From contig NW_026870889.1 of the NCBI RefSeq assembly GCF_033118175.1, positions 1,922,001-1,986,000 on the forward strand: 64,000 nt of DNA. The letters run 5' to 3'. The stretch is from Dama dama (taxonomy: Eukaryota; Chordata; Mammalia; Artiodactyla; Cervidae). The notes beneath the pieces were generated by a model that saw nothing but the letters and a program-made list of their open reading frames with translations, was not told the origin of the DNA and did no database searches. Shown here in pieces: positions 47,297 through 58,436 of the stretch; position 1 is the first letter of the stretch; every line of letters starts with the position of its first letter. The translations under genes and the position numbers were made by a program.

Positions 47297-48714
47297 GGAA
47301 GACCTCCCCGTCTGCCTCGAAAGGCCGGTTTGCAAGCACTCCTTCCTGCTGTTCCCGCCAGCCACGCACAATGCTCCCAGGCCCGGGAGAAAAGCTTTTT
47401 GGGGTGGTGCTCTCTCCGGGCCCTTGGAAGACCTCCCCGGCTGCCTCCAAAGGCCAGTTTGCAAGCAGTCCTGCCTGCTGTTCCCGCCAGCCGCGCACAA
47501 TGCTCCCAAGCCCGGGAGAAAAGCTTTTTGGGGTGGTGCTCTCTCCGGGCCCTTGGAAGACGTCCCCGGCTGCCTCCAAAGGCCGGTTTGCAAGCACTCA
47601 TGCCCGTTGTTCCCACCAGCCGCGCACAATGCTCCCAAGCCCGGGAGAAAAGCATTTTGGGGTGGTGCTCACTCCGGGCCCTTGGAAGACCTCCCCGGCT
47701 GCCTCCAAAGGCCAGTTTGCAAGCAGTCCTGCCTGCTGTTCCCGCCAGCCGCGCACAATGTTCCCAAGCCCGGGAGAAAAGCGCTTCGGGGTGGTGCTCT
47801 CTCCGGGCCCTTGGAAGACCTCCCGGGCTGCCTCCAAAGGCCGGTTTGCAAGCATTCATGTCCGTTGTTCCCGACAGCCGCGCACAATGCTCCCAAGCCC
47901 GAGAGAAAAGCATTTTGGGGTGGTGCTCTCTCCGGGCCCTTGGAAGACCTCCCGGGCTGCCTCCAAAGGCCGGTTTGCAAGCATTCATGTCCGTTGTTCC
48001 CGACAGCCGCGCACAATGCTCCCAAGCCCGGGAGAAAAGCGCTTCGGGGTGGTGTTCTCTCAGGGACCATGGAGGACCTCCCCGGCTGCCCCCAAAGGCC
48101 GGTTTGCAAGCATTCCCACTCGCTGTTCCCTCCAGGCACACACAATGTTCCAAAACCCCAGAGAAAAGCGCTTCGGGGTGGTGCTCTCTCCGCGCCCTTG
48201 GAAGACTTCTCTGGCTGCCGCCAAAGGCCGGTTTGCAAGAATTCCCTCCCGCTGTCCCACCAGCCGCACACAATGCTCCAAAACCCGAGAGAAAAGCGCT
48301 TCGAGGTGGTGCTCTCTCCGGGCCCTTGGAAGACCTCCCCGGCTGCCTCCAAAGGCCGGTTTGCAAGCACTCCTGCCTGCTGTTCCCGCCACGCGCGCAC
48401 AATGCTCCCAAGCCCGGAAGAAAAGCATTTTGGGGTAGTGATCTCTCCGGGCCCTTGGAAGACCTCCCGGGCTGCCTCCAAAGGCCGGTTTGCAAGCACT
48501 CATGTCCGCTGTTCCCGACAGCCGCGCACAATGCTCCCAAGCCCGGGAGAAAAGCATTTTGGGGTGGTGATCAGTCCGGGCCCTTGGAAGACCTCCCCGG
48601 CTGCCTCCAAAGGACAGTTTGCAAGAACTCATGCCCGCTGTTCCCGCCAGGCACGCACAATGCTCCCAAGCCCGGGAGAAAAGCGCTTCGGGGTGGTGCT
48701 CTCACCGGGCCCTT
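47297..48714 (+). repeat. 129-bp subrepeat array, block 2 (11 copies)
   Basis: Eleven copies of the 129-bp unit span 1418 bp. The first (47297) carries an exact CENP-B-box match at 47306-47322. Later copies have the one-mismatch form or GCCGCCAAAGG variants. Units with AAGCTTTTTGGGG, AAGCATTTTGGGG and AAGCGCTTCGGGG are interspersed. The last copy joins an ordinary monomer at 48715. Confidence 0.94.
47306..47322 (-). other. CENP-B box core match at the start of 129-bp block 2
   Basis: Exact core match in the first 129-bp unit after the monomer remainder 46745-47296. The other 129-bp units of this block have the one-mismatch or weaker forms, so the box was not spread by the 129-bp expansion. 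Confidence 0.75.
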
Positions 48715-49266
48715 GCCCCTGAGCCTGGGGGCACTGCAGGGGGAACACACTCCCAGGCCAAGGCAGAACCACATGCAAACGTCTGTTCCTGGTCCCTGCA
48801 CCGGCAGAGAGCTCGGGGGAGCCAGAGTATGCCAGGCAGCTGCTGGGTTGGCGGCCTGTGTGGAAAGGGGCAGAGCCGACCTAGGGGCAAGTTGGGCCTC
48901 TTGCTCTCCCTGCTGCCCTGAGGCTGCTGGGCCAAAGAGGTCTTGGGCATCCAGCCCCTTGCTGGTCCCTTCCCTCTGATGAGGCCCTCTGAGCTCCAGC
49001 ACCTTGCAGTGTGGAGACAGCCCCTGCCAGCAACCTCGTCTCCAAGGAGGCCTCAACCGAGGCCTAGGCCCAGGGGAAAGGCACCAGCGGGGATGAGCCT
49101 GGGGAGGCGCCCGGGCATGTCTGGACCCAGTCCCCGCAGCCTGCCCCTTGGTGGGGCAGTACCCCCGGAGGCCAGGAAGGTCTGGGCAAGGCTGCCAGGG
49201 GCAGGACACTGCTGGGTCCTGCCCCTGGCCTGTGGGGCGTCTGAGCACAACCGGCACTCTCCCGCT
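48715..49266 (+). repeat. Remainder of a full monomer between 129-bp blocks 2 and 3
   Basis: This is a 552-bp copy of 46745-47296 at an offset of 1970, with the phase point at 48943. No difference between the two was noticed, including the GGGGGCACTGCAGG and GTGTGGAAAGGGG variants. Confidence 0.93.
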
Positions 49267-51712
49267 GGAAGACCTCCCCGTCTGCCTCGAAAGGCCGGTT
49301 TGCAAGCACTCCTTCCTGCTGTTCCCGCCAGCCACGCACAATGCTCCCAAGCCCGGGAGAAAAGCTTTTTGGGGTGGTGCTCTCTCCGTGCCCTTGGAAG
49401 ACCTCCCCGGCTGCCTCCAAAGGCCAGTTTGCAAGCAGTCCTGCCTGCTGTTCCCGCCAGCCGCGCACAATGCTCCCAAGCCCGGGAGAAAAGCTTTTTG
49501 GGGTGGTGCTCTCTCCGGGCCCTTGGAAGACGTCCCCGGCTGCCTCCAAAGGCCGGTTTGCAAGCACTCATGCCCGTTGTTCCCACCAGCCGCGCACAAT
49601 GCTCCCAAGCCCGGGAGAAAAGCATTTTGGGGTGGTGCTCACTCCGGGCCCTTGGAAGACCTCCCCGGCTGCCTCCAAAGGCCAGTTTGCAAGCAGTCCT
49701 GCCTGCTGTTCCCGCCAGCCGCGCACAATGTTCCCAAACCCGGGAGAAAAGCGCTTCGGGGTGGTGCTCTCTCCGGGCACTTTCAAGACCTCCCCGGCTG
49801 CCTCCAAGGCCGGTTTGCAAGGACTCATGCCCGCTGTTCCCGCCAGCCGCGCACAATGCTCCCAAGCCCGGGAGAAAAGGTTTTTGGGGTGGTGCTCACA
49901 CCGGGCCCTGGAAGACCTCCCCGGCTGCCTCCAAAGGCCGGTTTTCAAGCACTCCTGCCTGCTGTTCCCGCCACCTGCGCACAATGCTCCCAAGCCCGGG
50001 AGAAACGCGCTTCGGGGTGGTGCTCTCTACAGGCCCTTGGAAGACCTCCCCGGCTGCCTCCAAAGGCCGGTTTGCAAGGACTCCTTCCTGCTGTTCCCGC
50101 CAGCCACGCACAATGCTCCCAAGCCCGGGAGAAAAGCATTTTGGGGTGGTGCTCTCTACAGGCCCTTGGAAGACCTCCCCGGCTGCCTCCAATGGCCAGT
50201 TTGCAAGCACTCATGCCCGCTGTTCCCACCAGCCGCGCACAATGCTCCCAAGCCCGGGAGAAAAGCTTTTTGGGGTGGTGCTCACACCGGGCCCTGGAAG
50301 ACCTCCCCGGCTGACTGCAAAGGCCGGTTTTCAAGCACTCCTGCCTGCTGTTCCCGCCACCCGCGCACAATGCTCCCAAGCCCGGGAGAAAAGCGCTTCG
50401 GGGTGGTGCTCTCTACAGGCCCTTGGAAGACCTCCCCGGCTGCCTCCAAAGGCCGGTTTGCAAGCACTCCTTCCTGCTGTTCCCGCCAGCCACGCACAAT
50501 GCTCCCAAGCCCGGGAGAAAAGCATTTTGGGGTGGTGCTCACTCCGGGCCCTTGGAAGACCTCCCCGGCTGCCTCCAAAGGCCAGTTTGCAAGCACTCCT
50601 GCCTGCTGTTCCCCCCAGCCGCGCACAATGCTCCCAAGCCCGGGAGAAAAGCGCTTCGGGGTGGTGCTCTCTCCGGGCACTTTGAAGACCTCCCCGGCTG
50701 CCTCCAAAGGCCGGTTTGTAAGTACTCATTCCCGCTGCTTCCGCCAGCCACGCACAATGCTCCCAAGACCGGGAGAAAAGCATTTTGGGGTGGTGCTCTC
50801 TCCGGGCCCTTGGAAGACCTCCCGGGCTGCCTCCAAAGGCCGGTTTGCAAGCACTCATGTCCGCTGTTCCCGACAGCCGCGCACAATGCTCCCAAGCCCG
50901 GGAGAAAAGCATTTTGGGGTGGTGATCAGTCCGGGCCCTTGGAAGACCTCCCCGGCTGCCTCCAAAGGACAGTTTGCAAGCACTCATGCCCGCTGTTCCC
51001 GCCAGCCGCGCACAATGCTCCCAAGACCGTGAGAAAAGCGCTTCAGGGTGGTGGTCTCTCCGGGACCATGGAGGACCTCCCCGGCTGCCCCCAAAGGCCG
51101 GTTTGCGAGCACTCCCACTCGCTGTTCCCGCCAGCCACACACAATGTTCCAAAACCCCAGAGAAAAGCGCTTCGGGGTGGTGCTCTCTCCGGGCCCTTGG
51201 AAGACTTCTCTGGCTGCCTCCAAAGGCCGGTTTGCAAGAATTCCCTCCCGCTGTCCCACCAGCCGCACACAATGCTCCAGAACCCGAGAGAAAAGCACTT
51301 CGAGGTGGTGCTCTCTCCGGGCCCTTGGAAGACCTCCCCGGCTGCCTCCAATGGGCGGTATGCAAGCACTCATGCCCGCTGTTCCCACCAGCTATGCACA
51401 ATGCTCCCAAGCCCGGGAGAAAAGCATTTTGGGGTGGTGCTCACTCCTTGCCCTTGGAAGACCTCCGCGCCTGCCTCCAAAGGCCGGTTTGCAAGCACTC
51501 CTGCCTGCTGTTCCCGCCACACGCGCACACTGCTCCCAAGCCCGGGAGAAAAGCGCATCGGGGTGGTGTTCTCTCCGGGCCCATGGAGGACCTCCCCGGC
51601 TGCCCCCAAAGGCCGGTTTGCAAGCATTCCCACTAGCTGTTGCCGACAGCCACGCAAATGCTCCCAAGCCCGGGAGAAAAGCATTTTGGGGTGGTGCTCT
51701 CTCCGGGCCCTT
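49267..51712 (+). repeat. 129-bp subrepeat array, block 3 (about 19 copies)
   Basis: About nineteen 129-bp units span 2446 bp. The first carries an exact CENP-B-box match at 49276-49292. The first four units match those of block 2; from 49779 on the order differs, with GGGCACTTTCAAGACC marking the switch. The block ends at 51712, where CCCTTGCCCCTGTGCC starts an ordinary monomer. Open frames of more than 500 codons here are again a consequence of the 43-codon period. Confidence 0.93.
49276..49292 (-). other. CENP-B box core match at the start of 129-bp block 3
   Basis: Copy of the box at 47306, carried by the 1970-bp-offset duplication. Confidence 0.75.
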
Positions 51713-54425
51713 GCCCCTGTGCCTCGGGGCCAGGCAGGGGGTCCACACTCCCAGGCAAAGTCAGAACCACATGCACACGTCTGTTCCTGTCCCCTGCACC
51801 GGAAGAGAGCTCGGGGGAGCCAGAGTCTGTCAGGCAGCTGCTGGGCTGGTGGCCTGTGTGGGAAGGGGCAGAGCCGACCTAGGGGCAAGTTGGGCCTCTT
51901 GCTCTCCCTGCTGCCCTGAGGCTGCTGGGCCAAAGAGGTCTTGGACATCCAGCCCCTTGCTGGTCCCTTCCATCTGAGGAGACCCTCTGAGCTCCAGCAC
52001 CTTGCAGTGTGGAGACAGCCCCTGCCAGCAACCTCCTCTCCAAGGAGGCCTCAACCGAGGCCTAGTCCCAGGGAAAGGCACCAGCGGGGATGAACCTGGG
52101 GAGGCGCCCGGGAATGTCTGGACCCAGTCCCCGCAGCCTACCCCTTGGTGGGGCAGTACCCCCGGAGGCCAGGAAGGTCTGGGCAAGGCTGGCCTGGGGC
52201 AGGGGCCCTGCTGGGTCCTGCCCCTGGCCTGTGGGGCCTCTGAGCATGAGCGGCCCTCTCCCGCTGGAAGACCTCCCCGGCTGCCTCCAAAGGCCGATTT
52301 GCCAACATTCGCGCCCGCTGTTCCCGCCAGGCACGCACAATGCTCCCAAGCCCGGGAAAAAAGCGCTTCGGGGTGGTGCTCTCACCGGGCCCTTGCCCCT
52401 GAGCCTGGGGGCAATGCAGGGGGAACACACTCCCAGGCCAAGGCAGAACCAAATGCACACGTCTGTTCCTGGTCCCTGCACCGGCAGAGAGCTCGAGGGA
52501 GCCAGAGTATGCCAGGCAGCTGCTGGGCTGGCGGCCTGTGTGGAAAGGGGCAGAGCCGAACTAGGGGCAAGTTGGGCCTCTTGCTCTCCCTGCTGCCCTG
52601 AGGCTGCTGGGACAAAGAGGTCTTGGGCATCCAGCCCCTTGCGGGTCCCTTCCCTCTGATGAGGCCCTCTGAGCTCCAGCACCTTGCAGTGTGGAGACAG
52701 CCCCTGCCAGGAAACTCCTCTCCAAGGAGGCCTCAACCGAGGCCTAGGCTTAGGGAAAAGACACCAGCGGGGATGAGCCTGGGGAGGCGCCCGGGCATGT
52801 CTGGACCCAGTCCCCGCAGCCTGCCCCTTGGTGGGGCAGTACCCCCGGAGGCCAGGAAGGTCTGGGCAAGGCTGGCCAGGGGCAGGGGCCCTGCTGGGTC
52901 CTGCCCCTGGCCTGTAGGGCCTCTGAGCACAACCGGCCCTCTCCCGCTGGAAGACCTCCCCGGCTGCCTCCAAAGGCCAGTTTACCAACACTCCTGCCCG
53001 CTGTTCCCGCCAGGCACGCACAATGCTCCCAAGCCCAGGAGAAAAGCGCTTCAGGGTGGTGCTCTCTCCGGGCCCTTGCCCCTGAGCCTGTGGGCAAGGC
53101 AGGGGGAACACACTCCCAGACCAAGGCAGAACCACATGCACACGTCTGTTCCTGTCCCCTGCACCGGCAGAGAGCTCAGGGGAGCCAGAGTCTCTCAGGC
53201 AGGTGCTGGGCTGGCCGCCTGTGTGGGAAGGGGCAGAGCCGACCTAGGGGCAAGTTGGGCCTCTTGCTCTCCCTGCTGCCCTGAGGCTGCTGGGCCAAAG
53301 AGGTCTTGGGCATGCAGCCCCTAACTGGTCCCTTCCCTCTGACGAGGCCCTCTGAGCTCCAGCACCTTGCAGTGTGGAGACAGCCCCTGCCAGCAATCTC
53401 CTCTCCAAGGAGGCCTCAACTGAGGCCTAGGCCCAGGGAAAAGGCACCAGCGGGGTTGATCCAGGGGAGGCGCCCGGGCATGTCTGGACCCTGTCCCCGC
53501 AGCCTGCCCCTTGGTGGGGCAGTACCCCCGGAGGCCAGGAAGGTCTGGGCAAGGCTGGCCAGGGGCAGGGGCCCTGCTGGGTCCTGCCCCTGGCCTGTGG
53601 GGCCTCTGAGCACAACCGGCCCTCTCCCACTGGAAGACCTCCCCGGCTGCCTCCAAAGGCCGGTTTGCAAGCACTCCCGCCCACTGTTCCCGCCAGGCGC
53701 GCACAATGCTCCCAAGCCCGGGAGAAAAGCGCTTCGGGGTGGTGGTCTCTCCGGGCCCCTGCCCCTGAGCCTGGGGGCCAGGCAGGGGATCCACAGTCCC
53801 AGGCCAAGGCAGAACCACATGCACACGTCTGTTCCTGCCCCCTCCACCGGCAGAGAGCTGGGGGGAGCCAGAGTCTGTCAGGCAGCTGCTGGGCTGGCCG
53901 CCTGTGTGGGAAGGGGCAGAGCCGACCTAGGGGCAAGTTGGGCCTCTTGCTCTCCCTGCTGCCCTGAGGCTGCTGGGCCAAAGAGGTCTTGGGCATCCAG
54001 CCCCTTGCTGGTCCCTTCCCTCTGACGAGGCCCTCTGAGCTCCAGCACCTTGCAGTGTGGAGACAACCCCTGCCAGCAACCTCCTCTCCAAGGAGGCCTC
54101 AACCGAGGCCTAGGCCCAGGGGAAAGGCACCAGCGGAGATGAGCCAGTGGAGGCGCACGGGCATGTCTGGACCCAGTCCCCGCAGCCTGCCCCTTGGTGG
54201 GGCAGTACCCCCGGAGCCCAGGAAGGTCTGGGCAAGGCTGGCCAGGGGCAGGGGCCCTGCTGGGTCCTGCCCCTGGCCTGTGGGGCCTCTGAGCACAACC
54301 GGCCCTCTCCCACTGGAAGACCTCCCCGGCTGCCTCCAAAGGCCGGTTTGCCAACACTCCCGCCCGCTGTTCCCGCCAGGCACGCACAATGCTCCCAAGA
54401 CCGGGAGAAAAGCGCTTCGGGGTAT
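51695..54425 (+). repeat. Four-monomer tandem duplication, copy 1 (2731 bp)
   Basis: The monomers starting at 51941, 52623, 53306 and 53989 are repeated at 54672, 55354, 56037 and 56720. The left limit is 51694 G versus 54425 T. Shared unusual variants include CTGAGCATGAGCGG, CCAGGAAACTCC and CTAGGCTTAGGG. I noticed no difference between the copies. The left edge lies in the last 129-bp unit of block 3. Confidence 0.92.
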
Positions 54426-57156
54426 TGCTCTCTCCGGGCCCTTGCCCCTGTGCCTCGGGGCCAGGCAGGGGGTCCACACTCCCAGGCAAAGTCAGAACCA
54501 CATGCACACGTCTGTTCCTGTCCCCTGCACCGGAAGAGAGCTCGGGGGAGCCAGAGTCTGTCAGGCAGCTGCTGGGCTGGTGGCCTGTGTGGGAAGGGGC
54601 AGAGCCGACCTAGGGGCAAGTTGGGCCTCTTGCTCTCCCTGCTGCCCTGAGGCTGCTGGGCCAAAGAGGTCTTGGACATCCAGCCCCTTGCTGGTCCCTT
54701 CCATCTGAGGAGACCCTCTGAGCTCCAGCACCTTGCAGTGTGGAGACAGCCCCTGCCAGCAACCTCCTCTCCAAGGAGGCCTCAACCGAGGCCTAGTCCC
54801 AGGGAAAGGCACCAGCGGGGATGAACCTGGGGAGGCGCCCGGGAATGTCTGGACCCAGTCCCCGCAGCCTACCCCTTGGTGGGGCAGTACCCCCGGAGGC
54901 CAGGAAGGTCTGGGCAAGGCTGGCCTGGGGCAGGGGCCCTGCTGGGTCCTGCCCCTGGCCTGTGGGGCCTCTGAGCATGAGCGGCCCTCTCCCGCTGGAA
55001 GACCTCCCCGGCTGCCTCCAAAGGCCGATTTGCCAACATTCGCGCCCGCTGTTCCCGCCAGGCACGCACAATGCTCCCAAGCCCGGGAAAAAAGCGCTTC
55101 GGGGTGGTGCTCTCACCGGGCCCTTGCCCCTGAGCCTGGGGGCAATGCAGGGGGAACACACTCCCAGGCCAAGGCAGAACCAAATGCACACGTCTGTTCC
55201 TGGTCCCTGCACCGGCAGAGAGCTCGAGGGAGCCAGAGTATGCCAGGCAGCTGCTGGGCTGGCGGCCTGTGTGGAAAGGGGCAGAGCCGAACTAGGGGCA
55301 AGTTGGGCCTCTTGCTCTCCCTGCTGCCCTGAGGCTGCTGGGACAAAGAGGTCTTGGGCATCCAGCCCCTTGCGGGTCCCTTCCCTCTGATGAGGCCCTC
55401 TGAGCTCCAGCACCTTGCAGTGTGGAGACAGCCCCTGCCAGGAAACTCCTCTCCAAGGAGGCCTCAACCGAGGCCTAGGCTTAGGGAAAAGACACCAGCG
55501 GGGATGAGCCTGGGGAGGCGCCCGGGCATGTCTGGACCCAGTCCCCGCAGCCTGCCCCTTGGTGGGGCAGTACCCCCGGAGGCCAGGAAGGTCTGGGCAA
55601 GGCTGGCCAGGGGCAGGGGCCCTGCTGGGTCCTGCCCCTGGCCTGTAGGGCCTCTGAGCACAACCGGCCCTCTCCCGCTGGAAGACCTCCCCGGCTGCCT
55701 CCAAAGGCCAGTTTACCAACACTCCTGCCCGCTGTTCCCGCCAGGCACGCACAATGCTCCCAAGCCCAGGAGAAAAGCGCTTCAGGGTGGTGCTCTCTCC
55801 GGGCCCTTGCCCCTGAGCCTGTGGGCAAGGCAGGGGGAACACACTCCCAGACCAAGGCAGAACCACATGCACACGTCTGTTCCTGTCCCCTGCACCGGCA
55901 GAGAGCTCAGGGGAGCCAGAGTCTCTCAGGCAGGTGCTGGGCTGGCCGCCTGTGTGGGAAGGGGCAGAGCCGACCTAGGGGCAAGTTGGGCCTCTTGCTC
56001 TCCCTGCTGCCCTGAGGCTGCTGGGCCAAAGAGGTCTTGGGCATGCAGCCCCTAACTGGTCCCTTCCCTCTGACGAGGCCCTCTGAGCTCCAGCACCTTG
56101 CAGTGTGGAGACAGCCCCTGCCAGCAATCTCCTCTCCAAGGAGGCCTCAACTGAGGCCTAGGCCCAGGGAAAAGGCACCAGCGGGGTTGATCCAGGGGAG
56201 GCGCCCGGGCATGTCTGGACCCTGTCCCCGCAGCCTGCCCCTTGGTGGGGCAGTACCCCCGGAGGCCAGGAAGGTCTGGGCAAGGCTGGCCAGGGGCAGG
56301 GGCCCTGCTGGGTCCTGCCCCTGGCCTGTGGGGCCTCTGAGCACAACCGGCCCTCTCCCACTGGAAGACCTCCCCGGCTGCCTCCAAAGGCCGGTTTGCA
56401 AGCACTCCCGCCCACTGTTCCCGCCAGGCGCGCACAATGCTCCCAAGCCCGGGAGAAAAGCGCTTCGGGGTGGTGGTCTCTCCGGGCCCCTGCCCCTGAG
56501 CCTGGGGGCCAGGCAGGGGATCCACAGTCCCAGGCCAAGGCAGAACCACATGCACACGTCTGTTCCTGCCCCCTCCACCGGCAGAGAGCTGGGGGGAGCC
56601 AGAGTCTGTCAGGCAGCTGCTGGGCTGGCCGCCTGTGTGGGAAGGGGCAGAGCCGACCTAGGGGCAAGTTGGGCCTCTTGCTCTCCCTGCTGCCCTGAGG
56701 CTGCTGGGCCAAAGAGGTCTTGGGCATCCAGCCCCTTGCTGGTCCCTTCCCTCTGACGAGGCCCTCTGAGCTCCAGCACCTTGCAGTGTGGAGACAACCC
56801 CTGCCAGCAACCTCCTCTCCAAGGAGGCCTCAACCGAGGCCTAGGCCCAGGGGAAAGGCACCAGCGGAGATGAGCCAGTGGAGGCGCACGGGCATGTCTG
56901 GACCCAGTCCCCGCAGCCTGCCCCTTGGTGGGGCAGTACCCCCGGAGCCCAGGAAGGTCTGGGCAAGGCTGGCCAGGGGCAGGGGCCCTGCTGGGTCCTG
57001 CCCCTGGCCTGTGGGGCCTCTGAGCACAACCGGCCCTCTCCCACTGGAAGACCTCCCCGGCTGCCTCCAAAGGCCGGTTTGCCAACACTCCCGCCCGCTG
57101 TTCCCGCCAGGCACGCACAATGCTCCCAAGACCGGGAGAAAAGCGCTTCGGGGTAT
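54426..57156 (+). repeat. Four-monomer tandem duplication, copy 2 (2731 bp)
   Basis: This is the second copy of the preceding block. The match continues to 57181 and ends at 54451 T versus 57182 A. After that an ordinary GAGCCTGGGG segment follows instead of TGCCTCGGGG. Confidence 0.92.
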
Positions 57157-58419
57157 TGCTCTCTCCGGGCCCTTGCCCCTGAGCCTGGGGTCCAGGCAGT
57201 GGGTCCACACTCCCAGACCGAGGCAGAACCACATGGACACGTCTGTTCCTGATCCCTGCACCGGCAGAGAGCTCGGGGGAGCCAGAGTCTGTCAGGCAGC
57301 TGCTGGGTTGGCTGCCTGTGTGGGAAGGGGCAGAGCCGACCTAGGGGCAAGTTGGGCCTCTTGCTCTCCCTGCTGCCCTGAGGCTGCTGGGCCAAAGAGG
57401 TCTTGGGCATCCAGTCCCTTGCTGGTCCCTTCCCTCTGACGAGGCCCTCTGAGCTCCAGCACCTTGCAGTGTGGAGACAGCCCCTGCCAGCAACCTCCTC
57501 TCCAAGGAGGCATCAACCGAGGCCTATGCCCAGGGGAAAGGCACCAGCGGGGATGAGCCTGGGGAGGCGCCCAGGCATGTCTGGACCCAGTCCCCGCAGC
57601 CTGCCCCTTGGTGGGGCAGTACCCCCGGAGGCCAGGAAGGTCTGGGCAAGGCTGGCCAGGGGCAGGGGACCTGCTGCGTCCTGCCCCTGGCCTGTGAGGC
57701 CTCTGAGCACAACCGGCCCTCTCCCACTGGAAGACCTCCACGGCTGCCTCCAACGTCCTGTTTGCAAACACTCCCGCCCGCTGTTCACGCCAGGCTCGCA
57801 CAATGCTCCCAAGCCCGGGAGAAAAGCGCTTCGGGGTGGTGCTCTCTCCGGGCCCTTGCCCCTGAGCCTGGGGGCAAGGCAGGGGGAACACACTCCCAGG
57901 CCAAGGCAGAACCACATGCCCACGTCTGTTCCTGTCCCCTGCACCGGCAGAGAGCTTGGGGGAGCCAGAGTCTGTCAGGCAGCTGCTGGGTTGGCCGCCT
58001 GTGTGGGAAGGGGCAGAGCCGCCCTAGGGGCAAGTTGGGCCTCTTGCTCTCCCTGCTGCCCTGAGGCTGCTGGGCCAAAGACGTCTTGGGCATCCAGCCC
58101 CTTACTGGTCCCTTCCCTCTGACGAGGCCCTCTGAGCTCCAGCACCTTGCAGTGTGGAGACAGCCCCTGCCAGCAACCTCCTCTCCAAGGAGGCCTCAAC
58201 CGAGGCCTAGGCCCAGGGGAAAGGCACCAGCGGGGATGAGCCTGGGGAGGTGCCCGGGCATGTCTGGACCCAGTCCCCGCAGCCTGCCCCTTGGTGGGGC
58301 AGTACCCCCGGAGGCCAGGAAGGTCTGGGCAAGGCTGCCAGGGGCAGGGACAGTGCTGGGTCCTGCCCCTGGCCTGTGGGGCGTCTGAGCACAACCGGCA
58401 CTCTCCCGCTGGAAGACCT

Positions 58420-58436
58420 CCCCGTCTGCCTTGAAA
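58420..58436 (-). other. CENP-B-box-like site, one core mismatch (CG to TG)
   Basis: Plus strand CCCCGTCTGCCTTGAAA: the S-type box sequence with the CGAA half changed to TGAA. The change is a C-to-T transition at a CpG, which is what deamination of a methylated C would give. It lies in the monomer at 58086. Confidence 0.6.

Larger units (their letters stand above)
46577..47808 (+). repeat. 1.23-kb duplicated segment, copy 1 (offset 1970)
   Basis: This segment contains the end of block 1, the 552-bp monomer remainder and the first four 129-bp units of block 2. It matches 48547-49778 almost exactly. The differences seen are AGGCCC/AAGCCC near 47380, CCGGGC/CCGTGC near 47418 and AAGCCC/AAACCC near 47767. 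The limits are 46576 A versus 48546 G and 47809 C versus 49779 A. Confidence 0.88.
48547..49778 (+). repeat. 1.23-kb duplicated segment, copy 2
   Basis: This is the counterpart of 46577-47808. The intervening 47809-48546 is not duplicated, so the full monomer and its flanking 129-bp units were copied together while the number of 129-bp units around them changed. Confidence 0.88.

Noticed and set aside
44818..51712. CRISPR-like array of regularly spaced repeats
   Set aside because: The whole 129-bp unit is conserved; there are no short repeats separated by unique spacers, and no cas genes.
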